NCBI RefSeq assembly: GCF_014649695.1
Contig: NZ_BMTN01000017.1
Coordinates: forward strand, 97,377 to 161,376
Source: Streptomyces kurssanovii
GTDB taxonomy: Bacteria > Actinomycetota > Actinomycetes > Streptomycetales > Streptomycetaceae
Length of the DNA: 64,000 nt
Direction of reading: 5' to 3'
Shown one piece after another: positions 33,328-42,802 of the stretch. The position numbers were made by a program, and so were the translations under genes. The notes beneath the pieces were generated by a model, which was not told the origin of the DNA, searched no databases, and worked only from the letters and a program-made list of their open reading frames with translations. The first letter of the stretch is position 1. Every line of letters starts with the position of its first letter.

Positions 33328-34311
33328 TCAGGCGGGCAGCGCGGCGAGCCAGCCGGTCAGGAGCCGATTGACCTCGGTGGGGCGTTCCTGCTGGATCCAG
33401 TGACCGCAGCCGTCGAGGAGGTGTGAGGAGACCAGGCCGGGCAGCGTCGTGGGATAGGCGTCGATCGCGTCGGCCATCCACACGGTGGAGGCGTCCAGGG
33501 CGCCGCCGACGAACAGGGACGGCTGGGTGAGGGCAGCGCCGTCGAAGGCGGCGAGATCCTCCCAGTCCCGGTCCATGTTCCGGTAGCGGTTCAGCGCCGG
33601 GCCCAGTCCGGTCCGCTCGAACTCCCCCGTGTAGACGTCGAGATCGTCCTCGCCGAGCCAGCCGGGCAGCGGGCCCGCGGGGAACCGGGCGCGCAGCGTC
33701 CCGCCCCTGCTCACGAAGTGCGGGTCCGGCGCGTCGGGGGCGGGCATGGTGTCGGCGGACAGTGCGGCGTAGAAGCCGGCGAGCCAGCCGCGTACGTCGG
33801 GTTCGATCTCGGCCTCCGCCCGGCCCGGCTGCTGGAAGTAGGAGACGTGGAACTCCTCCTCCCCGCCCATCCGGGCGAAGACGTCACCGGGCCGCGGACC
33901 GCCGCGTGGGGCGTAGGGCACGCTGAGCAGTCCCACCGCGCGGAACACGTCCGGCCGGAGCAGGGCGGAGTTCGCGGCGATGGTCGCACCCCAGTCGTGT
34001 CCGACGATCACCGCGGACCGCTCACCGAGGGCGTGCACCACGGCGGCGTTGTCGTCCACCAGGTCGAGCATCCGGTACGCGTCCGTGGCCGCGGGCTTGG
34101 AGGAACGGCCGTAGCCGCGGACGTCGACGGCGACCGCGCGGTATCCGGCGGAGGCCAGAGCCGGCAGTTGGTGACGCCAGGAGTACCAGGATTCCGGGAA
34201 GCCGTGCACGAGCAGCACCAGAGGTCCGCTGCCCTGCTCCACCAGGTGGATCCGGCCCGCCGGTGAGGGGACCAGTCGGTGGGTGGCGTCGGCGGCCTGC
34301 TGCTGCGGCAT
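33328..34311 (-). CDS. alpha/beta hydrolase, soluble epoxide hydrolase-like
   Basis: 327 aa from ATG 34311. The HGFPESWYSWRHQLPALAS oxyanion loop, VDVRGYGRSSKP, nucleophile elbow VIVGHDWGATIAANSAL (Asp nucleophile, D in GHDWGA), cap domain with YFQQPGRAEAEIEPDVRGWL, and His in LLDGCGHWIQQERPTEVNRL are all typical of epoxide hydrolases; the Tyr pair in the cap is probable (YFQQ and YRNMDRDW). It hydrolyses epoxides to diols; the physiological substrate is unknown. It is not close to any epoxide-forming gene. Confidence 0.9.
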   Translation of the reverse strand: MPQQQAADATHRLVPSPAGRIHLVEQGSGPLVLLVHGFPESWYSWRHQLPALASAGYRAVAVDVRGYGRSSKPAATDAYRMLDLVDDNAAVVHALGERSAVIVGHDWGATIAANSALLRPDVFRAVGLLSVPYAPRGGPRPGDVFARMGGEEEFHVSYFQQPGRAEAEIEPDVRGWLAGFYAALSADTMPAPDAPDPHFVSRGGTLRARFPAGPLPGWLGEDDLDVYTGEFERTGLGPALNRYRNMDRDWEDLAAFDGAALTQPSLFVGGALDASTVWMADAIDAYPTTLPGLVSSHLLDGCGHWIQQERPTEVNRLLTGWLAALPA

Positions 34312-34574
34312 GAGTCCTCCACGGGTCTCCGGTGTGCGCGCCGGGGCCGGCTTCGGGCCCACGCGTGCACGGCTCTTCGCCGATCATGCGGCGGGTGTGG
34401 CGGGCGTGGCCAGCCGTGTTGCCGCTTCGGCAAATCCGGCGGTCGCCGACGGCACTCCTGGCGTGCGGCGGGCGCAGGCCGTGCTGTTCGCGTCCTGCGA
34501 ACCGGCCACGCTGCTCGTACAGTTCGCAGGAGTCCGCACGGATCCGCAGGGGCTCTCGGGGGAAGGACGTGGCG

Positions 34575-34904
34575 ATGACACTGGCCAGGAACGGTGCGCG
34601 GCGCATCACCGTCGACGGCGCCGCCTACCGCTGGAGGCTGCGCGGAAGGCCGACGTACGGCCAGGGAATGGTGTGGTCTCCCCTCACCTACGCGGTGGAG
34701 CTCGCGGACGGTCCGGGCACGACCTTGGTGGTCACCACCGATCAGCCGCATCCGGGCAACTGGGTGGGAAGAACGGCCGCGCCGCTCCTGCCCTCGCACG
34801 TCGCCGACAGCATTCGCACCGCCCGCGCCGGCGGCTGGACGCCCGGGGCTCCTGGCTCGCCGTTCCGTCTCGACCGGTCACAGGGCTTCGTCCCCTTCCG
34901 CTGA
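34575..34904 (+). CDS. small hypothetical protein
   Basis: 109 aa from ATG 34575; GTG 34569, six bases upstream, is an alternative. GGGGGAAGGA precedes both. Sequence features: RRITVDGAAYRWRLRGRPTY, GQGMVWSPLTYAVELADG, TTLVVTTDQPHPGNWVGRTA, IRTARAGGWTPGAPGSPFRL. The pattern is an all-beta domain with conserved aromatic residues; similar small proteins occur in several copies in Streptomyces genomes, but I know of no assigned function. No signal peptide. Confidence 0.65.
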   Translation: MTLARNGARRITVDGAAYRWRLRGRPTYGQGMVWSPLTYAVELADGPGTTLVVTTDQPHPGNWVGRTAAPLLPSHVADSIRTARAGGWTPGAPGSPFRLDRSQGFVPFR

Positions 34905-34934
34905 CCGTCGCCCCGTGGCGGGCCCGGCCGCGCA

Positions 34935-35501
34935 TCAACAGGTGGGCGTGTCAGGGGTGTTCGGGGGGCCGGGCTTACGGGCGAGGAAAGTGGCGACCGT
35001 TCTCTTCGTTCCCTCGCCGGGCGGCTCCAGCAGTTGCGCGGTGATCACGAAGCCGGCCGCCTCCAGCAGTTCGGCGGTCCGGTCCGGCGGCGTCAGGTAG
35101 GACTCGTAGGACACCGGGCGGCCGCCGTACGCCTGTGTCGGACGCAGGTGTTCACCGGTCCCGGCGTGGCCGGCCAGCATCAGGCGGCCGCCGGGTGCGA
35201 GTGTGCGGTGGAATTCGCCGAACACGACCGGCAGCAGTTCCGGTGGCGTGTGGTGGACGGAGTAGTAGGCCAGGATCCCGGCGAGTTCGCCGTCGTCGAT
35301 CGCCAGCGCGGTCATCGACCCGACGGTGAAGTCCAGCTCCGGATACGCCTGGCGGGCCAGTTCGACCATCGCGGGCGACAGGTCGATGCGAACGCGGACA
35401 CCTCCAGCCCGGCCAGCCGGGAACTTGACCTGTCGGGCGTATTCGGCGGCGACGGTGTCGTACGACTCCCGGACGGCGGCGAGGTAGGAGAGGTCGGTCA
35501 C
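34935..35501 (-). CDS. methyltransferase-like protein lacking SAM motif I (internal deletion)
   Basis: 188 aa. It starts SYLAAVRESYDTVAAEYARQ and goes directly, through VKFPAGRAGGVRVR, to IDLSPAMVELARQAYPELDF. In normal members of this family about 40-50 residues, including the glycine-rich DLGCGPG motif I, lie between these points. The rest is intact (GSMTALAIDDGELAGILAYY, EFHRTLAPGGRLMLAGHAGT, PVSYESYLTPPDRTAELLEA). Without motif I it should not bind SAM normally, so it is probably a non-functional relic or has a different role. The frame stays open across the junction. Confidence 0.7.
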   Translation of the reverse strand: MTDLSYLAAVRESYDTVAAEYARQVKFPAGRAGGVRVRIDLSPAMVELARQAYPELDFTVGSMTALAIDDGELAGILAYYSVHHTPPELLPVVFGEFHRTLAPGGRLMLAGHAGTGEHLRPTQAYGGRPVSYESYLTPPDRTAELLEAAGFVITAQLLEPPGEGTKRTVATFLARKPGPPNTPDTPTC

Positions 35502-35639
35502 GGGCGTGACTCTAGAGGGCCCCCTTCTTCGACTTCGGCGACGGGTGGCCGGGGGCGCCCGGAGACGCGCCGGTCGGCCCTCCGGGACGGTCGGTGGGCC
35601 GGCGGAGACCGATGGGGTGCCGTCCTCGCTCCCCTCAGG

Positions 35640-36578
35640 TCACCATGCGCTGATGAGCGGCGCGTCGGGCTCGTGCTGCCGCCAGGCCCCGCTGAGGCGC
35701 GCGAGCCGGTCCGCGGCGGCGATGCCGCACAGGGACGCGACCTTGCCGTCGCTGACGCCGAACGCCACGGCGCCCGCGACCCGGTCCTCGACCACGGCGA
35801 GGACGGCCGGGGAGCCGTTGACCAGCGCGAAGTGGAACACGGGCGAGCCGCCGGCCAGCCGCCGCTTCGCCGGAGTGGGCTTGAAGCCGGCCCGCACGTA
35901 GGAGGCGACACGCTCGCGCGTCGTGTACCGCAGCAGCCGCCTGGCCAGTCCGGCGCCGTCCGAGATCGCGGTCACGTCGGCGGTGAGCATCGCCACCAGG
36001 CGTTCGGTGCGCCCCGACGTGGCGGCGGCGAGGAACTCCTCGACGATCCGGCGCGCGGTCGCGGGGTCCACCTCGTCGCCGCCGCGGCGCTCGGCGGCGA
36101 TCCGGCGTCGGGCCCGGTGGACATGCTGCTGGCTCGCGGACTCGGTGATCTCGAGGATCTGGGCGATCTCTGCGTGGGGGTACGAGAAGGCCTCGCGCAG
36201 GACGTAGGCGGCCCGCTCGACCGGTGAGAGGCGCTCCATGAGGGTCAGTACGGCCAAGGACACCGATTCGCGCTGCTCGAAGGTCTCGGCGGGGCCGAGC
36301 ATCGGGTCGCCCTCGAGGAGCGGCTCGGGCAGCCAGGCACCGACCGCGCGTTCGTGACGCGCCTGCGCCGAGCGGAGCCGGTCGAGACAGAGATTGGTGA
36401 CGACCTTGGTCAGCCACGCTTCCGGCACCTCGACGCGTTCGCGGTCCGCGGCCTGCCAGCGCAGGAACGTGTCCTGCACGGCGTCCTCGGCGTCGGCGGC
36501 CGAGCCGAGCAGACGGTACGCGAGCGAGGCCAGCCGGCCCCGGCCGGCCTCGAACCGATCGATGGCTGCGCTGTCCAT
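35640..36578 (-). CDS. ECF41-type sigma factor (SigJ family) with SnoaL-like C-terminal domain
   Basis: 312 aa. Sigma2: RLASLAYRLLGSAADAEDAV, DTFLRWQAADRERV and WLTKVVTNLCLDRLRSAQAR. Sigma4: LSPVERAAYVLREAFSYPHA, EIAQILEITESASQQHVHRA. The C-terminal ~110 residues (RIVEEFLAAATSGRTERLVA, LTADVTAISDGAG) form the SnoaL/NTF2-like domain that both activates and restrains ECF41 factors. It starts 10 bp after the FAD oxidoreductase gene ends, in the same operon. ECF41 factors are typically encoded beside such oxidoreductases (COE genes) and transcribe them. Confidence 0.92.
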   Translation of the reverse strand: MDSAAIDRFEAGRGRLASLAYRLLGSAADAEDAVQDTFLRWQAADRERVEVPEAWLTKVVTNLCLDRLRSAQARHERAVGAWLPEPLLEGDPMLGPAETFEQRESVSLAVLTLMERLSPVERAAYVLREAFSYPHAEIAQILEITESASQQHVHRARRRIAAERRGGDEVDPATARRIVEEFLAAATSGRTERLVAMLTADVTAISDGAGLARRLLRYTTRERVASYVRAGFKPTPAKRRLAGGSPVFHFALVNGSPAVLAVVEDRVAGAVAFGVSDGKVASLCGIAAADRLARLSGAWRQHEPDAPLISAW

Positions 36579-36588
36579 GGGAAGCAGC

Positions 36589-37779
36589 CTATGCGGCGAC
36601 CCTCACGGCGGCCCGGTCGGGCGCGGTGGCCAGGCGGCGCTTGCGCTTCGGCATGCCGAAGGTCGGGTGGGCGATGCCCCAGCCGGCCCCCTTGAGCACG
36701 CCCGACTTGAGCCGCGCGGCGGCCTTGCCGCCCAGGTACCAGGACTTCGACCGGACGTCCCCGTCCACCATCTGGAAGATCGCGTCCCGCCGTCCGAGGC
36801 TGATGTGGTTGCCGTAGTACTTCAGCCCGGTGGTCGGGACCTCGCTGCCCGTCAGGCGCGCGATGATCGCGGCCGTCGCCTGCATGTTGGTGATGCCGGC
36901 CGAGGCGCAGGACATCGGCAGCGGCCGGCCGTTCTCGCCGATCGCGTAGGCGCAGTCACCGGCGGCGTAGACGTCCGGGTGCGAGAGGGAGCGCATGGTG
37001 CGGTCGACGACGATCTGGCCGGTCTCGGCGACCTCCAGGCCGCTGGCGGCCGCGATGGGGTGCACGGCGAACCCGGCCGACCACACGGTCACGTCGGCCG
37101 GGAAGGACGTACCGTCTGCGGCGATCGCCCGCGTCGGCTCGACGGCTGCGATGCCGGTGTGCTCGTGGACGGTGATGCCGAACCGGTCGAAGGCCTGGCG
37201 CAGGTGGCGGCGGGCCTTCGGGGAGAGCCAGGCGCCCAGCTCGCCGCGGGCGGCGAGGGCGACCGAGAGGTCGGGCCGGGACTCGGCGAACTCGGTGGCG
37301 GTCTCGATGCCGGTCAGCCCCTCACCGACGACCAGCACGGTGCCGCCCTCGCCCAGGCCGGCCAGACGCTCGCGCAGACGCAGCGCCGAGGACCGGCCGG
37401 TCACGTCGAAGGCGTACTCGGCCACGCCGGGGACGCCGTGGTGGGCGACGGAGCTGCCGAGCGCGTAGAGAAGCGTGTCGTACGCGAGCTCGCCGTCGCC
37501 GTCCTCGCCGGTCACGGCGACGGTCCTGCTCTCGGGGTCGACGCCGGTGACGCGCGCCAGGCGCAGCCGCACCCCGGTACCGGCGAACACGTCGGCGAGC
37601 TTGCGGAACGCGACGTCCTGGCCGGCCGCGAGCTGGTGGAGCCGCATCCGCTCGACGAAGTCGGCCTCGGCGTTGACGACGGTGATCTCGGTGTCGGCGG
37701 GTGAGAGCCGGCGGGCCAGGTTCCCGGCGGCGAAGGCCCCGGCGTATCCGGCGCCGAGTACGACGATGCGGTGCTTCAT
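36589..37779 (-). CDS. NAD(P)/FAD-dependent oxidoreductase (NDH-2-like), ECF41 partner
   Basis: 396 aa from ATG 37779; AGGAGCAATGCC precedes it. The FAD motif HRIVVLGAGYAGAFAAGNLA, NADH motif GGTVLVVGEGLTGIETATEF, and the FAD-end motif HPDVYAAGDCAYAIGENGRP are present, then MSCASAGITNMQATAAIIA. The overall plan is that of NADH dehydrogenase 2 and related pyridine nucleotide oxidoreductases, without an obvious membrane anchor. It precedes the ECF41 sigma gene and a candidate ECF41-like promoter is seen upstream. Confidence 0.9.
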   Translation of the reverse strand: MKHRIVVLGAGYAGAFAAGNLARRLSPADTEITVVNAEADFVERMRLHQLAAGQDVAFRKLADVFAGTGVRLRLARVTGVDPESRTVAVTGEDGDGELAYDTLLYALGSSVAHHGVPGVAEYAFDVTGRSSALRLRERLAGLGEGGTVLVVGEGLTGIETATEFAESRPDLSVALAARGELGAWLSPKARRHLRQAFDRFGITVHEHTGIAAVEPTRAIAADGTSFPADVTVWSAGFAVHPIAAASGLEVAETGQIVVDRTMRSLSHPDVYAAGDCAYAIGENGRPLPMSCASAGITNMQATAAIIARLTGSEVPTTGLKYYGNHISLGRRDAIFQMVDGDVRSKSWYLGGKAAARLKSGVLKGAGWGIAHPTFGMPKRKRRLATAPDRAAVRVAA

Positions 37780-37817
37780 GGCATTGCTCCTGTCTCGTTC
37801 GCGTGCCCCTTGAACGA

Positions 37818-37839
37818 GACGGCGCCCCGATTGCTGACA
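37818..37839 (-). promoter_or_regulatory. possible ECF41-type promoter for the oxidoreductase-sigma operon
   Basis: On the minus strand TGTCA and CGTC are separated by 13 bp, 39 bp before the oxidoreductase start. This resembles the TGTCACA / CGTC elements reported for ECF41 promoters, but the -35 part is incomplete. Confidence 0.35.
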
Positions 37840-38137
37840 GGAGCCGGGTGTGACGCGGGTCACCGGACCGGGATGGGCGGCCGAGCCCTCCGACAAGGGC
37901 GGCTGAGAACCGTCCGGCAGGCGCGCTCGGGCCGTGGGAGGCCGATGCGGGGCGCCGGCCGGCGAGCTTTCTTTTCCGAGACGGCTGTCGTCTTCGGCGG
38001 GCCCGTCGCCGGTGCGGTTTCGCCGTCCGCGGCAGCCAGGAAAAGGAGAAGGCAAGGAGGTTGCTCACTCCTTGCCACTCTCAACTTATAGCGCGGCGGG
38101 GGGCTTGCGGCAAGGCCCGGGGCGTGCCGCAGAATGA

Positions 38138-39814
<1,677 letters not shown>

Positions 39815-40485
39815 GCGCGGGGGTCGCGGGCCGGGAGGGCACCTGGGCTCATGGCACTTCTGTGCAGGCCGGGAGGCGGGAGCCCTCTCCGGGCCTCCCG
39901 GCTTCGCCGCGGTCCTGTGCCGTGGCTCCTGCCCGGGTGCCGCGCCGCCGGGCGGGGCCGGTCACTGTCCGCTGTTGCCGGATCACGGTGCGGTCGGGCG
40001 TGAGGGCGCGTCGGGTGGCTCGGGCCGGTGGGGCGGATGGTGCGGTTGCCGGGAACAACCCGGGATGGTTTACCGTTCATCTGTATGTGGTCGCGGAGGG
40101 GACAGTGTCCCCGGGCCTCACCTATAGCCCATGGGGAAGATCGTTCGGCTGAAGCCCTGTGGAGCCCTCGCCGAGAGGCGACCGCCCTCCGTGCCCACCC
40201 TGTACCGATCCCGGCTGGTCCCCCCCGTCCAGCCGGGATCTTCCTTTTCCCGGGGGCGGCGCCTTCACGCAACGCCGGCCCGGAGCCGGATTCCGGAGGG
40301 CCCGATGACGGGCGCCGGAGCGCGGGGGAACGCGGGCGGGCGGGGCGGGAAGAAGCCGTGTAGCGGGTGCGCCGACGGGTACTGGGGCAGGGCACGTCAC
40401 CCGGGTGGCGGCGTCGGTGTCCGGGAGGGCCGCCCTGCGACGCCGGGTGGCCACCGCCCCCGACCAGCCGGCCACCGGCGTGCCG
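39815..40485. other. intergenic region with several RNA-like hairpins
   Basis: No protein-coding gene is convincing in these 670 bp. Between 40098 and 40240 there is a perfect 15-bp palindrome (GGGGACA-G-TGTCCCC, 40098-40112), a 5-bp stem capped by a GAGA tetraloop (40168-40181), and a strong terminator (listed separately). This could be a small non-coding RNA or a leader for the DUF2267 gene. Confidence 0.35.
40207..40240 (+). terminator. intrinsic terminator with no upstream protein gene nearby
   Basis: Perfect 12-bp stem (GATCCCGGCTGG / CCAGCCGGGATC) with a 10-nt loop containing seven C, followed by TTCCTTTT. The nearest + strand stop codon is 390 bp upstream, so it probably ends a short RNA. 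Confidence 0.75.
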
Positions 40486-40680
40486 ATGAGCAACCGGGAG
40501 TTCTTCGACCGGGTCGCCCAGCGGGCCGACGAGAGCACCCCCAAGGCCGCGCACGAGGCGCGCTGCGTCATGGAAGTGGTCGGGGAAGCCACGCAGGGCG
40601 CCCTGACGGACAAGATCCGCCACTCCATGGACGACGAGCTGGCGGGCTCCCTCTTCGCCGGCAGTTCCGGCGGCGCGTGA
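40486..40680 (+). CDS. short DUF2267-like protein (one repeat)
   Basis: 64 aa from ATG 40486; the frame extends upstream to 40405 with a low-complexity stretch. The sequence NREFFDRVAQRADESTPKAA, HEARCVMEVVGEATQGALTD, KIRHSMDDELAGSLFAGSSG matches the C-terminal helical repeat of DUF2267 proteins, which normally have two such repeats in about 130 aa. It therefore looks like half a protein. A terminator begins at the stop codon, in favour of a real transcript. Confidence 0.5.
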   Translation: MSNREFFDRVAQRADESTPKAAHEARCVMEVVGEATQGALTDKIRHSMDDELAGSLFAGSSGGA

Positions 40681-40717
40681 ACGCCCTCGCCGGCCGGTCC
40701 CCCGCCGGCGAGGGCGT
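40681..40717 (+). terminator. intrinsic terminator after the DUF2267-like gene
   Basis: 14-bp perfect stem (ACGCCCTCGCCGGC and its complement) with a 9-nt loop starts directly after the stop codon. Confidence 0.8.
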
Positions 40718-40845
40718 GACACCCGGGGCCTGCGGGCAGCGGGCGACCGGAGCCGTGCGGCTCCGACGTCCCGGCCCGGGCCCCGGCGCCCGGTAGTGCG
40801 CTCGCGTGGGGCCGGTGGGCCGGTCCGGGGCGGGCGCGGGTGGGG

Positions 40846-41334
40846 CTAGGCAGGGGCGAGGGGGCGGGTGAAGCGCAGTGCGGGGTGGCCGTCGAGGACG
40901 GTGGTGCCCGTTTCCGTGAAGCCGTTGCGGACAAGGACGGTTTGCGAGCCGGTGTTGGCGACGGTGGCCGCCGCGTGCAGGGTGCTCAGACCGTAGGCGG
41001 TGGCCGCGAGCGTGCACACCTGCTGGACGGCCGCGGTGGCGAGGCCTTGTCCTGCGGCCTTCTCGGCGATGCGGAAGCCGAGTTCGGCGTCGCCACCCGC
41101 GAGGTCGATGAGGTTGACCCGGCCCACGATCGCGCCGGCGTCGTCGACGAGGACGTGGAAGCGGCAGGCTCCCGTGGCCTGTTCGGCGAGCAGGGCGGCG
41201 TGCCGGGCGGCGAAGTGGGTGAAGTAGTCGTCGCCGCGGTCGGGGACGTGGGCGGCGAAGTAGGCCCGGTTGTCGCGTTCGAAGGCGAGCAGGGCGTCGG
41301 CGTGACCGGCGTGCAGGGGTTCGAGGCGGGGCAT
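40846..41334 (-). CDS. GNAT acetyltransferase (RimJ/RimL-like)
   Basis: 162 aa. MPRLEPLHAGHADALLAFER and NRAYFAAHVPDRGDDYFTHF form the start; the acetyl-CoA region is AELGFRIAEKAAGQGLATAA, and the end has LHAAATVANTGSQTVLVRNG, FTETGTTVLDG. This resembles ribosomal-protein alanine acetyltransferases of the YjcK type. It stands alone, opposite to the DUF2267-like gene. The substrate cannot be assigned. Confidence 0.88.
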   Translation of the reverse strand: MPRLEPLHAGHADALLAFERDNRAYFAAHVPDRGDDYFTHFAARHAALLAEQATGACRFHVLVDDAGAIVGRVNLIDLAGGDAELGFRIAEKAAGQGLATAAVQQVCTLAATAYGLSTLHAAATVANTGSQTVLVRNGFTETGTTVLDGHPALRFTRPLAPA

Positions 41335-41421
41335 GGGGGAACGGTACGCGGCCGGGCGCGGGGCCGGGCGGCCGGGTGGGACGTGGCCCGGCCACCCGGT
41401 GCGGGGTGGGGGCGGTCCTGG

Positions 41422-41697
41422 TCACGGCGTGCGGGTGATCCAGCGCTGCAGGGCGGCGTGGGTGGTGTCGTCGAGGGCGCAGAGCGCGTCGATGGCGGCG
41501 AGGTCGCCGGGCAGCGGGGCGATGCCGGCGGTGGTCAGGGCCGCGTGCAGGTCCAGGCGGCGGCGGTCGGCCGGCTCGAGCGGGAGGGGGACGCGCTGGC
41601 CGGGCCGGGGCGCGGGCAGCAGGTAGTCGTCGGTGGCGCCGGGGAAGCGGTAGGGGTCGATGGTGGTGGTCCCGGTGGTGGTGTGCCAGGCGGTCAT
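41422..41697 (-). CDS. small hypothetical protein
   Basis: 91 aa from ATG 41697, which has GGGAGGCAGAC upstream; an in-frame start 35 codons earlier lies in operator-like DNA and is rejected. The sequence begins TAWHTTTGTTTIDPYRFPGA, TDDYLLPAPRPGQRVPLPLE and ends LCALDDTTHAALQRWITRTP. No Cys, no membrane segment. I do not recognise the family. An array of GTCACAT sites lies 110-145 bp upstream, so its expression is likely regulated. Confidence 0.6.
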   Translation of the reverse strand: MTAWHTTTGTTTIDPYRFPGATDDYLLPAPRPGQRVPLPLEPADRRRLDLHAALTTAGIAPLPGDLAAIDALCALDDTTHAALQRWITRTP

Positions 41698-41805
41698 GTC
41701 TGCCTCCCTGAGTGGTGCGGTGTGTGTGGTGGCAAGGACTGCGCTGCGGGCGGCGGCAGTTGCAGTACGGCAGGATTGCCACCCGGATGCCCCCTTTGAC
41801 ATTTC

Positions 41806-41842
41806 GTCACATGACAGTTGGTCACATCAGCGGTGATGTGAC
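41806..41842. promoter_or_regulatory. operator array: three GTCACAT half-sites at 15-bp spacing
   Basis: GTCACAT at 41806 and 41821 and its complement ATGTGAC at 41836 are spaced exactly 15 bp. The last two form a perfect inverted repeat, GTCACATCA and TGATGTGAC with a GCGG centre; the first is part of GTCACATGAC. The array is upstream of the small gene ending at 41422 and downstream of the NmrA gene. The bound regulator is unknown. Confidence 0.65.
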
Positions 41843-41959
41843 GGACACACCGGCCCGCCCGGCGTGCGGGCGGGCCGGTGCGGCAGGGCCGAGGGTTGAA
41901 GGGCCGGGGCCGGATTCCCCGGGCACCCCCGGGTGAGTGGGTGGGTGGGTGGATGCGGG

Positions 41960-42793
41960 TCAGGGAGTCCAGACGCCGGTGGCGGCGGTCTCGCGGGCGA
42001 AGTCGGTGAAGTCGCGCGGGGCGCGGCCGAGGACCTGGCGGACGCCGTCGACGAGGTGGGCGTTGCGTCCGTCGAGGAAGACGGCGAAGACGTCGGCGTA
42101 GGTCTGGTCCTGGCCGGCGTCCTTGAGGATGGTGCGGTACTCGTCGACGGTGACGGGGCGGTAGGTGATGGTGCGGCCGGTGGCCTTGGACAGTTCGTCG
42201 GCGATGTCGGCGAAGCTGAGCAGGCGGGGGCCGGACAGCTCGTAGGTGCGGCCGGTGTGGGCGGGGTCGGTGAGGGCGGCGACGGCGACGTCGGCCACGT
42301 CGTCGGCGTCGACGAAGGGGGCGACGGTGTCGGCGGCGGGGACGGCGAGTTCACCGGTGAGGACCGGCGGCAGGAAGAAGCACTCGGAGAAGTTCTGGTC
42401 GAACCAGTTGGAGCGCACGACGGTCCATTCGGCGCCGGAGGCCTTGAGCTGGTCCTCTGCGGCGCGGGCGCCTTCCTCGCCGATGCCGGAGAGCAGGACG
42501 ATGCGGCGGACGCCGGCGGCGACGGCGGTGCGGCAGAACGCGCCGACGGTGTCGGCGGCGCCGGGGAAGGCCAGGTCCGGGTAGTAGCTGAGGTAGACCG
42601 AGCCCATGCCGTCGAGGGCGGCGTCCCAGGTGGCGGGGGCGTTCCAGTCGAAGGGCGGGGTGCCGGTGCGCGATCCCGTACGGGGCCGCAGGCCGCGTAA
42701 GGAGAGCCGCTCGGCGACGCGGCGTCCTGTCTTGCCGGTGCCGCCGGTGACGAGGGTCGGACTGGTGGCTGCTGTGGGTGCGTCAGGTGTCAT
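41960..42793 (-). CDS. NmrA-family NAD(P)-binding oxidoreductase
   Basis: 277 aa. The Rossmann start is PTLVTGGTGKTGRRVAERLS, then GTPPFDWNAPATWDAALDGM, VYLSYYPDLAFPGAADTVGA, RRIVLLSGIGEEGARAAEDQ, WTVVRSNWFDQNFSECFF, and YELSGPRLLSFADIADELSK. Members are NADP-dependent reductases or redox sensors; several act in polyketide tailoring. It is 9 bp from the end of the P450 gene and so is the last gene of the FAD-P450-NmrA operon. Confidence 0.9.
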   Translation of the reverse strand: MTPDAPTAATSPTLVTGGTGKTGRRVAERLSLRGLRPRTGSRTGTPPFDWNAPATWDAALDGMGSVYLSYYPDLAFPGAADTVGAFCRTAVAAGVRRIVLLSGIGEEGARAAEDQLKASGAEWTVVRSNWFDQNFSECFFLPPVLTGELAVPAADTVAPFVDADDVADVAVAALTDPAHTGRTYELSGPRLLSFADIADELSKATGRTITYRPVTVDEYRTILKDAGQDQTYADVFAVFLDGRNAHLVDGVRQVLGRAPRDFTDFARETAATGVWTP

Positions 42794-42802
42794 GCGTGCC
42801 AG

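Noticed and set aside
40098-40240. Annotation as 6C RNA or SRP RNA
   Set aside because: Only one C-rich loop is seen and the SRP GGAAG/AGCAG internal loops are absent, so it is given only as a candidate RNA.
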